Shown in pieces: positions 28,994 through 40,269 of a DNA stretch of 64,000 nucleotides. The stretch comes from Diplonema papillatum. Its lineage: Eukaryota > Euglenozoa > Diplonemea > Diplonemida > Diplonemidae. The notes below the pieces were generated by a model that made no database searches, was not told the origin of the DNA, and saw only the letters and a program-made list of their open reading frames with translations. Both the position numbers and the translations under genes were made by a program. The stretch is from assembly GCA_030068145.1 (NCBI GenBank), contig JAPJBO010000015.1:1-64000 (forward strand). The letters run 5' to 3'. Positions within the stretch are counted from its first letter, which is position 1; each line of letters starts with the position of its first letter.

Positions 28994-30588
28994 AGCTAAA
29001 ATCAAACGCACCATTATAGTGAGAGAGCTCATCGGGCCAGTGCATCCGGCAGCAATACCGGTGGTACGAAGTGCCTGTGTAGTCGGTTCGGCTGTCGTCG
29101 CGGCCACTTTCCACAGGCGCTGAGAACCGTGCGCCTGTTTAGCGTGCTGCCCTTACAGGTGACCGGTACCGGTAGGAGCGTCGGCATTTGCTGACACTTC
29201 TCGTGCGCTAGTCAGCCAGTGGGCGGCTTTCTGCTTTTCAAGTCGCTTTCAGGCATGTGTGCGTGCCTGCTTCAGCGTGGTGTACCATGAGGTTTCTAAA
29301 AAGACAGGTGCTTCGTTTTGTGTGCGTGCCGGTTGATCGTTTTCTCACTTGTATATACCCACTCTGTCATATTCGGGTTAGGAATTCTGATCAACCACCC
29401 AAACAACGCTGTCTACGTCTTACAGTACAGCGAAGGGCAACCCGCAAGATTGTTGCGAAAAAGAACAGTCGTCCCGTCGTCCCACCCAGCCGACGATACG
29501 CAATAAGTTTCACGAGTAATCCCGGCAGGACTGTGCAAGACTGACCGCGCGGAAAAAGGGTGCAAAAAAAAGTGGCTTTCGGGGCGGTCCGGTCGCGATC
29601 AGCTTTCGGAGTTGAAGGATTGATGCACGGACGAATGAAAACTAAGGAAATAAACAAGAGCGGACAAGAAAAGCAAACGGGTGCAAACATGCGGGAATGC
29701 CATGGAGCGCCAAAGGTCGCTGAGGTTGCTAGTTTGCGACAACCGCGAAGAACTCTAAATAAAGAGAGTCTCTAAGTTGAGCAGGTTTAGGTTGACACCA
29801 GCGACACGCCCTAGATGATGTGGACAGAGTGCAGAAGGGGTAAACAGAGAAACGCGGTCTACCGCGCGAATTTTCTCTGCATTCGTGTCCACATCAAGGA
29901 AAGCAGGTTGATGACATTCGTTTGCAGAAAGGTGGTTTCAGTTCAAGCGCGTGACATCATGACGCAACTGCGACAAGTGCACGTGCCAGGTGGGAATAGC
30001 TAAAGGCTGACTTTGAGTCTGGATGAGCGGGCATTCGCTGTGAACAACGAAGACAACTCAAGGTGACTGGCCTTTGCTCTCCGTTCTTCTCACACGGGTT
30101 CTTTCATGATGTAGTTGGTAAAGGGCAAGGGCGGTGAAGATGCACGGAGCCCTCGTTTGATTATTCCACGCGGTTTCCCTTCCTTTTCTTCTGTGCGTGT
30201 TCTTCGTTCCTTTGCGTTCACAAGGAGCAAAAAGGCGGATCAGGCAAGTAAGTATCCGCACTTTCTCTTTGCGAGGACTAGAAGCGTGCCGGAGAAAGGG
30301 CGTGTTCAGCGGCGTTGCAGAGCCATGGCTGCCGATTTCCGGTCGCCCCATCGCGCACCTGCTTTTCGCAAGCCGACTACTTCTTTTGACTCTCGCGTAG
30401 CAATTTCCTAGCCTTTGCAGGCGCCAAGAAGCTGCAGAAAAAAGCCCATCAATGCTGCTTTTTAAGATCAAGATTCGTTACGGCTCCGTCTATATAGGGA
30501 TAGCGGTAGACGGGACGGCGGGTTTCGCCCTCATTGAGGTGCTCATGGAAGGCGGGGGCAGATCTCCGTGTCTGCAAGTGGGGCTTAT
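28994..30588. other. Intergenic, dispersed repeat R2 copy 3
   Basis: R2 copy 3 spans about 29312-29456 and is not interrupted by R1, so it shows the uninterrupted site. The rest has only short frames without recognisable domains. Confidence 0.5.
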
Positions 30589-30801
30589 CATGCAGGGTCA
30601 AAACCTTGTGTCTTTTTGGAAATGGCACAAAAGAAAAATTCCGGAAAATTTTTGGGTTTTTTGAATTTTAAAATTTTGGAACAAAAACTGCGGTAATTTC
30701 TGAGGAAGTTGAGCAATTCTTTCTTTTTCCAAAAAAAAAAATTGGGGGCCATCGGCTCCGCGGGAGCGTTTTAAAAAGACACAAGGTTTTGACCCTGCAT
30801 G
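30589..30801. mobile_element. 213-bp MITE with perfect 29-bp TIRs
   Basis: The ends are perfect inverted repeats of 29 bp (30589-30617 and 30773-30801), beginning catgcagggtcaaaacc. Four bases, ttat, occur directly outside both ends and are a plausible target duplication. The inside is A/T-rich and non-coding. Perfect ends imply a recent copy. Confidence 0.88.
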
Positions 30802-33090
30802 TTATGTTATCTTTATCATGGCCGAAGACAGAGTCTTCTGGCTTACGAGCTGGTGTTATTAGGTCTCTATTGACGTGTTGTCTTTTACTTTGCTGATAAT
30901 GCAAGACGCGGAGGCCTAGATGGAGGGGGATTTTGGTTCAGTCACCAGACTGCAGCAATCAGCATCACGAGTCGGGTCATGAAACAATGCTCATGTTTCT
31001 GGCGGAGAAAGAACGGGTCAGAGAGGAAGTTGTTGTGGTCTTGGCGCCGAGCTATTCAAGCGGTCGCAGAGGTAGAACACGAGTATTTACGAAAAGCACG
31101 AAATATTCGTAACAGCATAACGGAAAAGAAAGAAAAGCTGCCGGGGCTTCCCGCGTCACACTAGCATGCAACGCACCGCCCACCTCATGGAATTCGCTTA
31201 CCACCGCAGAGCCTGGCCGGTTGATGCTGGCACAAACCTCAAATGTTCGCAAGCAAATGTAAGCCGCGATATACCAGCTTGCAGGCGACAAGGGCTGGCA
31301 CCGAAAACGCGTCGAAGAAAACGTCGCCTCCTTTGCTCTGCTGGCACAACCACTTGTATGGCGTTTACTCTCGTAATTTTCTCACAGCTACGCCTGGCCC
31401 ACGCTGCCATTCGCTGATGGCGCTGCGTGGCGTCGTTCGGTCGGTGGTAATGACGTCACTACTCCGGGTACGTGCGCGGTGTGCAGTCAACCCTCTGCTT
31501 AGAATCCGGCGGACAGTTGGGAAGGACAGACGAAAAAAGAAGAAGTGTGAAAACGGGAAGTATTGTGACAGCGTGAAGAACGCACCTTTGATTGCGGTTT
31601 TGACACTCGAAACCCTCAGGTGGGGTGACTCGGAAAAAGGAAAAATAGGAAGGAATGGTTGGACTTCAGCTCTTGTGAAGCAGAGACTAAACGACGAAAC
31701 TCCGAGATGGAAGGATTGTATGTGGATTCGTCTTTGTAGAAGAACCCGAGCCTTCTCTTCGTGGATAGGCCTTGTGCTCTCTCTGCATGAACGCGTATTG
31801 CACGAGACCGGGCCAACGATCAGCGTACTCTTGGCGGTATTGTTCGCACGCTCCGCGTAAAGAACCCAAAGTGATCGTAGGGGTCGTCCCACACAGGTAT
31901 TTTGCTGTTGAACACTTGCCCAGAGCTCTACTTGTATTTCGTGTGGCTGCGGCGTGTTTCCTCCTTTGAGATTTTGGAACTGGTGGTGATAACGCCATAA
32001 CACCAAGCCAAATATAGGAATCACGCACACCCGTCGTCCTGCGTCGGGATGCGCAGACGTCGGTCAAACCCCAGTCCATGACCCCCCTTCCAGTTGCCGG
32101 GTTCTCGGTTCTTCGATCATCGCAAACGTGTGCGCTTGTGTCGAATTTCGGTGTTCCGGCCAAAACTGAGCGATCGTCGCGCCCTCAAGGGACGAAGGGG
32201 CACGCATACGGATTCCGGGTCCCCTGACTACGCCAGCTTTGGCACACATTCCAGCAGGTGACGGTAACTGGCTGCGTTCGATACTGTTGGGCATGCTCCC
32301 GTGGAAATGCAGTGCGCGATTTCCCCTCTCGCTAGCGTTCCAACTGCGCGCTTTGCTCGCGTGTGCAGTTCGGTTTATTTCATCACTACACAATTCCGGC
32401 GGAATACGTGCGTAGAAGACGCTTGATGCGACACTTCCTCGGCACGGCGCGCGGTCATTTTCCTCTTGCTATTCTTGCTGCAAAAGAAATATGAGTAAGA
32501 ACGCCAATTTGTTTGTTTTGCGTGTCGCGGTCGACGACCGCTAGCCGGGCCCTCGATAAGGGATGCGAAGACGGGACGGCTCGGGGAGTCGTTGTTATTG
32601 GTGCTGGTTTTGAGGGATAAGGAAAAGTAAGAAATCTTTTTGCGGTGGTCTCCGCTGGCCCGGTAGTTTGTGCTACCGCCAACTTCTTTTAGACTCGTTC
32701 TCTTCTCTTCTCACTACTGTACGTACTCTTTCACTCTTTTTCTCACTTTGGCTAGCCAAAAAAAAAAGACTCCTGTGACCGGGTTTGCGGGGGACAGCTC
32801 GGAGAGGGGGCGAATTGAATACGGGCCTGCTCCTCTGAATTCCAAAACAGGCGTACTTTACTTATGCCGCCGTTCCGGTATTAAAACCGATGGTCGCTTG
32901 CTGCATCCATCGCTGCGGGGGGGGTGGGGAATCTTAGTTTAGTGTTTGGGCAGAATATTGCCTCTCATGTATTTGATGCCAGCATCAAAGGGGGGGTGGG
33001 GCTAAAGGACAAGGGCATTCGCTCGTGGTAAGGTCTTGGCGGATTCTCGTTAAACTTGAACGCAAGCAAGTCGTCTGCTTACAGGTGGAC
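30802..33090. other. Intergenic, repeats R4 and R5, no supported gene
   Basis: R4 copy 2 lies at 32588-32772 without the R3 insertion, and R5 copy 2 at 32936-32988. Overlapping frames of 158 to 221 aa on both strands between 31240 and 32160 have no recognisable domain; one minus-strand phrase (EQYRQEYADRWPGLVQYA) looks protein-like and may be a decayed exon. Confidence 0.45.
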
Positions 33091-33218
33091 TCAGCGAGGC
33101 AAACAGCGGAAGGCCTCCCCGCCGCTTTCGGTCGAATCTCGATGAGAGAAGAGCTTCTTTAGCGGGGCGTCGAACCAGTCCAAGGCGTTGGGCTTCCGCC
33201 AGCGGTCAAATTGCCGAT
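33091..33218 (-). CDS. Possible terminal exon fragment
   Basis: After an AG at 33219-33220, the minus strand reads FDRWRKPNALDWFDAPLKK and on to a TGA at 33091. Composition is protein-like (Trp, Phe, Asp, Lys), but I find no partner exon upstream. It could be the last exon of an unseen gene or a decayed remnant. Confidence 0.22.
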
Positions 33219-34329
33219 CTCAACCCCACGAAAGCGGACGCTCCCAATGTAAAACCAAAAGAAATCCCGTACACCGCGAAAGTAAGAGAGAGGAACGTAA
33301 AACTAGAACAAACGCACTACTGAGCCGGTCCACTCCTATCCCCTGGAACCGCATCAAATTGCCCGCTGCTGTCTCTCACAGTCTATCATAGTCAAGGAAG
33401 CAGCTACCGACGCGCAACCGATGCAGGGCAAGCAATCGAAGGAGAAGCGAGGCACCAAACGCGCGCCTGAGCGCGACGATCAAGACGGGCTTAAGAGGCG
33501 AAAGCATGACACATCACGTGCGAAGAGATAACCGCGCCGCCGGCGATGCAGATTCTCGCCACAGATTCTTTGCATTCAAACCCAAACTATCAGAGTCTCT
33601 CAGCAGGGGGTGGGCCGGCTCAACTACCCGGAACGCAAATCCTGGAGGTGGTTGAAGGTTGCAACTGATTATGATCAGAAGGTCCTACTCGGGCAGTTCA
33701 GCTTTCTCACATTGCATCAATTTGCATGCGGTAAAAAAAAAGGGGTGACGTGGCTCCAGGAGCGTATGTAACCCGGGACCCCGGACCCGGGTTTTTGAAA
33801 ACGCAACTTTTTTTCTAACTTTCATACTGGGATTTTTTTCTAACTTTCACTGCACATGCACTTTTTTTCTAGGCGTGGGTTGTGTAGTCGGAGAGGTTGG
33901 CCTGTGAAGAGACTGGCATCTGCACCTGTGTACTCACAGAACCAGCCACAGTCAAAAGCGACTGACAAATCAACATAGTGCGCATCCCAGCAAGTGTGTC
34001 GACTTCCTTCTGTCTTTCGAGTGTAACCCGAACAACAAGAAAGCAACTTTTGGAGATAACTGGTCACACATCCTAAGATGTGTTCTTGCGGTGCCGCAGC
34101 TGCTCGTGACAACGGATTGCCACTATGTGCAGGTCAGCTTGACAACATTCTGGAGCTCATGCGAGATGAAACACGAATCTCCTCCTGCATGGCTCCTCAC
34201 TTTTCTGCGCCATGTGGTCAATTCACTATGTGTCCTACCAGCAGGGACACACAACTACGAAGGTATCAGCCCCCTCTGTCCCCAGACACACGAACCAGAC
34301 AAAGGCATGTGGAATATTAGCCACAGGCT

Positions 34330-34382
34330 ACCTCTAAGTTACGCTGAACCACGACTTTTCTGTTTCAGCGTAACTTAGAGGT
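34330..34382. repeat. Perfect 19-bp hairpin
   Basis: The arms acctctaagttacgctgaa (34330-34348) and its exact reverse complement (34364-34382) flank a 15-nt loop. It may be a tiny foldback element. Confidence 0.85.
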
Positions 34383-35930
34383 CCAGACCTTTATGCTACA
34401 CTGTACTGCTTGCGTTGCGGTCCAACGTACTCCCGAGGTAGTCTACGGCTATTTTGTTCCAAATGCCTGGACGATGACGACTTCCAGGATGCAGCCTTAG
34501 AGGATGCACTTTCCCTTGAAACCATGCTGTTGGAGCTTGCAGATGAGATAGAAGTTGCCAATAAGCCATTCATACAGACCCCAAAATGGGTGGCAAACAG
34601 GCCTGTTGTCACAGTTTTTGCCTTGTACGAAAGATAGAAAAAAAACCGGGACCCCGGTCAGGAAAAACCTCCAAAACCCCCCCGGGACCCCATACACCCC
34701 TGCGTGGCTCTTATTATTTACGCCAGGGGATTAGCTTCTATATCCACATTGGGACTGTCAGTCCAAATTTGGAAAGGCCGCCGAGAAAAAAAGAAGAAAA
34801 AAATGGCACCACACCACCACCCAGGCCCGACAGAGGTAGCCAAGTGCAATTCGAGGGCCTCTCAGGGTCCAGCCTTGTCGTGAAGATACGTCGCGTCGCG
34901 CTGTATTGAGCCCTTTCCTGGGCTGCAGGTCTTTTCGAAGAACTCGGCGAACACAACGTATCGAATGGGTCGGGGGGTGTGAGGCAGCTTCTGTTCGCAC
35001 TGTGCCTTCGCGACAGGTGGTGAGGAGGGGGCAAGCTTGCTTGGATGTCTGCGCATGATGAACAAACCCGTTTCTTCGGGCCTACACGAGCCGGGAGACT
35101 GGTGCACGATACAATTTTTTCCGGCTCGCTACGCGAGCCAGGAAATTGCTTATTTGCATTTGAAGAACACTGGGTGGAGTGGGAGATGACCACTAAATTA
35201 GAGGGCCACACACCACGATCCACCCATTTAAGTGTAACTCCATTGTATACTTTACTGAAAGACAAGGTGCCGCGGTACCGGGGATTCCGGTCGGCAGTCC
35301 TGCTGTTGCTTACCACCGCGACTGGGGGTTGAGGCCGGAGAGGAGGAGACGTGCAACACTGGCAGGTGAGCCCCTAAGTGCAGAAACCGCTGAAAACCAG
35401 TGGAAACACAAAAAGCTGTTATCGGTCCAAATTTGGAAAATGGACCAGAGACCAAGCTAATGCCCTGATTTACGCACAGCCGGAAAAAAAAAAACGGAAG
35501 AACGACAATGCGATCTCCAAGTCTTTCGGCTGCAGATTATACACATCTCCACGTGTCGCTTATGGTGGGTGCTCTGAGGTAACGGCATGAGTGTTCCCTT
35601 CCCTTCGCTGCTCTCCGAAGCTGCTCTCCACAGCGCGGCACGCGTTTTGAGGTTGTTTGACGAAAACACTTTGTTTGTTCTTTCGTTCTATTAATTTTGC
35701 TGTTTTGTGTTTCCGGCGATCCTCGCTCAGCCAGTCTGTTCTTTTGTGACCTTGTTCCTTTTTAGAGTTAAAGTTCGCTTGAGAGGCTTGAGAGACTTGT
35801 TATGAAGGCTCGTTTGGAACTCCCAAGGAGTGCAAGTCTCTTTTTACTGCAGGGATTCACTTAGTCAATTGGTCTTTGGAAGTCTACGGAAACTATGTGC
35901 GCCGACGGCCTCAACAAAAACTCGCTCTGT

Positions 35931-35964
35931 GTTGGACACAACGATTTCCCACGTTGTGTCCAAC
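35931..35964. repeat. Perfect 13-bp hairpin
   Basis: The arms gttggacacaacg and cgttgtgtccaac are separated by eight bases. Confidence 0.8.
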
Positions 35965-36656
35965 GCTGAGCGACAGTCGCAACCTCAGGGCAAGCGTGAT
36001 GAAAGTGAAAATGCTCCTTTCCCATCTCCGATGCTTCAAGCTGTCAGAGGCACTCGTGTCACGTCACCTTCTGACAAAAATCATATACATAAAAAGACGC
36101 TCGGGTGCTCGAGCGGACGAATGACTAGCAGGGGGCGGTAGAACTGAGAGACTTCCCTTCCTTTTCTCAAATATGAGTCGCAAGAAGTCAAAGAGGAAAA
36201 AAAAAAACAGGTCTCCGGGTTTGCGGACCTTGCGTGTTGACAGTTTCGATCTAAAATGACTAATATCTCAGTCAAGAACGCGCCTATTGATACATCCCCT
36301 TGGCCCAGGGGTGCTGCTTTTCGGTCGGGGAGATCCGGGATTTAGCTTGGTGCTTGCACCACTGGGACCATGTTTTTTTTTTTTAAACCGCGGGGTTCGT
36401 TGTAGTTGGATATGGTCTTAGGAAAAGAAGGTGGGTCAGAAAGATGGTATAGTGGTACATAAACAAGGGGGTAAACTAGAAAAAATGGCCACGATCTTGA
36501 CTGATGTCAAATTGAACGGGATCAATCCGCATCCATTCCTCCAGCGAAGCTAACTGATGCACGGGAGCGCATTGCGCATTTGCGCCGGCAGTCTTGTGAT
36601 TTCCTTCGGCAGCTAGAGTGCGTTCTGTGTGCAGCACCCCGCGGCTTCATGCGAAA

Positions 36657-37322
36657 TCACATGATGGAGCAAGACGATCCAGCAGTGTCGAGCTTGCCGA
36701 TCTCGAAGCGATTCCACAGTTTTTTGGAGTAGTGCAGGTCATAATCGGGGGTCACGTCAGTGCCTGCTTTCAGCTCCAAGACCCGTCGGCCGCCAGGATG
36801 GCCTTGCCACGTCGAGACGTCGAACACAACGCCGTGCGCCACCAGCCACGCGTCGTCTGGCTTGTTGTGCCGGCGGACCTCTTCCATCGTGAAGATTCTC
36901 TTGCCCTGTTTCGGCGGTGGCCGTGGGGGTAGCGCGCTGCTCGGCGCCAATGGACTCGGCGTGCCTGCTTCTTTGCCCGCGACGGACTCCGGCGCCGCCA
37001 TCTTGTTCGCCGGGGCCACTGGCACCCCCCGCTCTTCCTCCTCCCCGCTGCTGAAATCGTACAGCAGAGACTTCTCTGTTGATGTCGTTATGACGTCTTC
37101 TTCGCAAACCTCCACTACCCGGTGATCCTTCACTTGTTCGGCTTCGCGGATTGTGCGTTCGCGTTTAGCTTGGCCTTCCTTCAGCACTCTCGCGAGCGTG
37201 ATAAGGTATGCCGTATTTCTATCACCTTTGCTTCGCATCCGGGTGTGCCATGCGCGTCCTGATTGGTTTGGTGTGTGTTCGTCGGCGTTTATGTATGACT
37301 TCCGGACGTCCCCTCCCTGCAC
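36657..37322 (-). CDS. Cytochrome b5-domain protein with C-terminal CAAX box
   Basis: The cytochrome b5 heme-binding fold covers about residues 141-211: FTMEEVRRHNKPDDAWLVAH, VVFDVSTWQGHPGG with the axial His175, and a second axial His at 197 in DYDLHYSKKLWNRFEIG. Such domains bind heme and pass single electrons, usually on the ER or outer mitochondrial membrane. Instead of the usual hydrophobic tail the protein ends SSCSIM, a fit to the CAAX prenylation motif, with Met favouring farnesyl transfer. The first 107 residues are polar and basic with an acidic SSGEEEERG patch, and the start may really be Met108 at 37001. No close partner genes are present. Confidence 0.82.
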   Translation of the reverse strand: MQGGDVRKSYINADEHTPNQSGRAWHTRMRSKGDRNTAYLITLARVLKEGQAKRERTIREAEQVKDHRVVEVCEEDVITTSTEKSLLYDFSSGEEEERGVPVAPANKMAAPESVAGKEAGTPSPLAPSSALPPRPPPKQGKRIFTMEEVRRHNKPDDAWLVAHGVVFDVSTWQGHPGGRRVLELKAGTDVTPDYDLHYSKKLWNRFEIGKLDTAGSSCSIM

Positions 37323-38487
37323 AAGAAGTCCTCGTGGATCGCCGTCTGCTGGAGTTCTGTCCGTCGAGTTTCAGGTTGAGACATACCGGAATTGACAACA
37401 GTCGGCATGAAACTAAGAAGAAGCGCTTTGCGACGGGGGGCCTTTCTCGCCGGTTACAAATACGAGCGCCGAAAAGAGCGGCTTGCTCGCTTTTGCTGAT
37501 CTGGTTTCTACGTAGGTTCGTTAATTCTTCCTTCCTTTTTCTTCCTGTTCGGATGTTGTAGCGTTATTTGTTGTGTGAAGGTGCTAACATAACAGTTAAA
37601 GGGCTCCAACCGTTGAACAACATAATGAAATCACAAAGGCATGGTCGCAACGAAGTGCTGCTCTCATCGTAGATTGCAGCTCATCACGAGGGGCTTCGTA
37701 TTGTAGCTTGTCTGTTTCCTGCGAAACAGACAAGCGACAAACAGACTTCGGTCCGCTATTCCGCAAACACCGGTCGTCAGGTTTCGAGATCAGCGGTGCT
37801 GCACAGCACGACGGCGAGGCATACGACGTTTTGTTGTTCTTGGCGACCAGGTTCGATGGAGACTCGTGGGCATTAGACTTCCCTCGTCGATACCTGGTGC
37901 CTTCTTTGCATGCGCTGAGGAATGTTCTAAGTCTAGCACTTATTTCTTCAACGGTTGGGGTCAGTATGCGAGCATGAGACGAGACGAGACGAGACGAGTC
38001 TAGGGAAATCGTCAGTCGCTTTCGTTCAGGAACTATGGATCGTGTACTGAATCATTTTCAGACTAACGATTCAATCCAGACTTTTGCGTTATTCAAACGG
38101 AACAACCTGACGGAGCACTCCCAACGAACAAGAAAAGGTCGTGCAGTTCCGAAATCTCAGGATGAGACGGTTATGATGGTTTGTGGCGGGCTAGTTTTTC
38201 CATCCGGACCTCCGCAGCATGCCGCTGGGGGGGGGGGTTACCCAGTGCCCCGAATGGCATCGCCAACAGATCAGGTGAGGTGCGGGTAAAGGGAGTAGCT
38301 AAGACTCGGGCAGTGGCCTTTCTCCAGTGCGGCAGTGCGGGAGGTTCACTCTTCATCGTGACCATCCACTGCTTTGAACTGTCGAGTACCTCGATTCCTG
38401 CTGCAGGGTCACCAACCGACACCTGTTTCGGCCAACGAGATCCCTTGTCGTCGGTCTGGCTAAGCAGTACCCAAGAGAACGGTACAA
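37323..38487. other. Intergenic, hairpin and simple repeat
   Basis: A perfect 12-bp hairpin cttgtctgtttc / gaaacagacaag at 37707-37734 and a gacga microsatellite at 37980-37998. I see no supported gene. Confidence 0.5.
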
Positions 38488-40269
38488 TCACAAGACGATG
38501 CGACACGGCGGCCGTACAGAAGCTTGGCTGAATGCAACAGCGATGCCGGCGAGAAGCGAACGTGGAAAGGCCTTCCTTTTCCGAATCGCGAAGGAAAGCT
38601 TATCGAACAGCTGCGAATCCCGCCACGCCGTCGCCGCCGCCGTCGAACAAAGCAAGTAAATCTTCCTGTCACGCAGCCTGTCTAGGTCGCGAGAAGCCAT
38701 CTCTCTTCGCACACGAGCTTCTACATCGGGACTGGACTGCACAGCGTCCATCGTCAGCAAATCAACAACATCATCGCTGCGGATGGATGGCAAGTGCATT
38801 GAGTCGACCACAGCACGCGCGTCGAAGGACGCAGAGCGCTCGAAGTGCCTCAGCGACCGCACCGAAAAAGCCGTCGGGTCACGCAGTGCCAGCTCTTCGT
38901 GCAGAACAAGGCTGGCGGCCTCCTTCACCGAGTACCCCAGCACTCTATCAATGGCTAGCAGTAGCCTCGTGACGTTAACGAGGGCTTCTTCTTCGGCACC
39001 AGCTAGCCCGCACCGCTTGAGGGTGGCCATCAAGCAGCGAAAGAGAAGTCCACAACCATTTTTGCCCTGCAGCGCAATACCGACCCGGCTTATATCCAAA
39101 AGGAGGGAAGCAGGATTACGGAGGACCGAACTCGAAGGAAGCACGGCACAGCGAGTGATATCCTTCCCCAAGGTCGATGATGCACTGGGCGTGGAAAGCG
39201 CGGGATCTTCTGATGCTGCGGGGATGTCGAAGTAGCGCCGCAGGACAGTGGGGAGGGCCCGGTGGTACACAGGTGGGATCGGTCCCAGCATGGCTAAGCG
39301 GTACATAAATGCAGACAAGTCGGAAAGGTTATCGATGGGTGGCACCAGCTGCTGCAGGTGATAGAGGTCCAACTTGCTGTCGATGCTGGTAAAGACAGCG
39401 AGCACTGCGTCTAGTCGGCTGAGTGTCCGCAAGCGGGAGGCAAGGCTCGCAAAGCGCTCGAGCGCGAGATGCAGAGCGTGGGGATGCGTGCTGAACAAGT
39501 GTGCGTATGCAAAGATGCCGGTGTCGGCACCCGTGAATCGCGACGGTTTGACGAGCCTTGATACCTTAAAGCCCCACATCGTGCGATTATCGGAAACCTC
39601 AATCTTCTCAACAAATAACGGATCGTACCAGCCGCGCCGGGTGACCTGCTCTGCCGCTAGCTCCAGAAGCGCTCTATGACTTGGAGACTTGACGACTTGA
39701 GCAAGCTTCGTAGCATCAAGGACGTGCTTCAAGCGCATGTCCTTGAACCGAGCCGCAATGCCGCGTACGACGGAGTCGCACTTCAACTCAAAGGCCACCC
39801 GGAAAACGCCAGTTGGTCCTTCTTCCCATTCGCTGGGGCTCCTGTTGTTGACTAGCTCGTCCCACGCGGCTCTCAGCACGCGCTCCGTATCTGCATGCTT
39901 GTACCAATAAAAAGCGGCGACGAGCATCGAAATATCTCTCACCGCACTCTCGCGCAGCAGCGCCTTCAGGTCCGCAAGTGTCGCGTCCCAGTATATCGAG
40001 TTGTACCCAACGCTTGAGCTGACCCATAAGATAATCGCTGTTTCTTTCGCTCTCTCCACTATGTCGCCCGACGCGTGTCTCTCCCGCAGGTTGCCTTCGA
40101 TCTCCTGCGCAGCGGAAACCGACTTTGTTTGAACGGCAAGCTTAGCTCTCGTAGTGAGTCGCGTCCCCGTCAAAGGAGCGGCATTGCCGCGTATTGGTGC
40201 AGTCGCCCCCATTTGCATCGGCTCGGAACACGTCGCTCGATGACCAACACGCTCGCATGCATCTGCCAC
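38488..40269 (-). CDS. Helical protein, unknown function (593 aa)
   Basis: A single long frame with normal amino-acid composition and no low-complexity runs. After a polar N-terminus of about 75 residues that might be a targeting region, it is almost all amphipathic helix pairs, for example TLADLKALLRESAVRDISML, YKHADTERVLRAAWDEL and LALERFASLASRLRTLSRL. This resembles alpha-helical repeat proteins such as the RAP/FAST-kinase or octotricopeptide organelle RNA-binding groups, but I see no RAP domain and no diagnostic motif. It could act in organelle RNA processing; that is inference. The last dozen residues may be read-through into an intron. Confidence 0.6.
   Translation of the reverse strand: MADACERVGHRATCSEPMQMGATAPIRGNAAPLTGTRLTTRAKLAVQTKSVSAAQEIEGNLRERHASGDIVERAKETAIILWVSSSVGYNSIYWDATLADLKALLRESAVRDISMLVAAFYWYKHADTERVLRAAWDELVNNRSPSEWEEGPTGVFRVAFELKCDSVVRGIAARFKDMRLKHVLDATKLAQVVKSPSHRALLELAAEQVTRRGWYDPLFVEKIEVSDNRTMWGFKVSRLVKPSRFTGADTGIFAYAHLFSTHPHALHLALERFASLASRLRTLSRLDAVLAVFTSIDSKLDLYHLQQLVPPIDNLSDLSAFMYRLAMLGPIPPVYHRALPTVLRRYFDIPAASEDPALSTPSASSTLGKDITRCAVLPSSSVLRNPASLLLDISRVGIALQGKNGCGLLFRCLMATLKRCGLAGAEEEALVNVTRLLLAIDRVLGYSVKEAASLVLHEELALRDPTAFSVRSLRHFERSASFDARAVVDSMHLPSIRSDDVVDLLTMDAVQSSPDVEARVRREMASRDLDRLRDRKIYLLCSTAAATAWRDSQLFDKLSFAIRKRKAFPRSLLAGIAVAFSQASVRPPCRIVL

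Larger units (their letters stand above)
33219..36656. other. Intergenic with short perfect hairpins
   Basis: Contains ctttttttctaactttca-type repeats near 33810-33870, the perfect hairpins at 34330 and 35931 listed separately, and two copies of gtccaaatttggaaa (about 34760 and 35427). Short frames at 34078-34637 have no recognisable domain. Confidence 0.45.

Noticed and set aside
31240..32163. Frames of 158 to 221 aa on both strands
   Set aside because: No domain, no splice partner and overlapping on opposite strands; at most a decayed exon.
33777..34690. TIR element with ccgggaccccgg ends
   Set aside because: Similarity rests on a GC palindrome and tttttttcta runs and is not convincing beyond low complexity.
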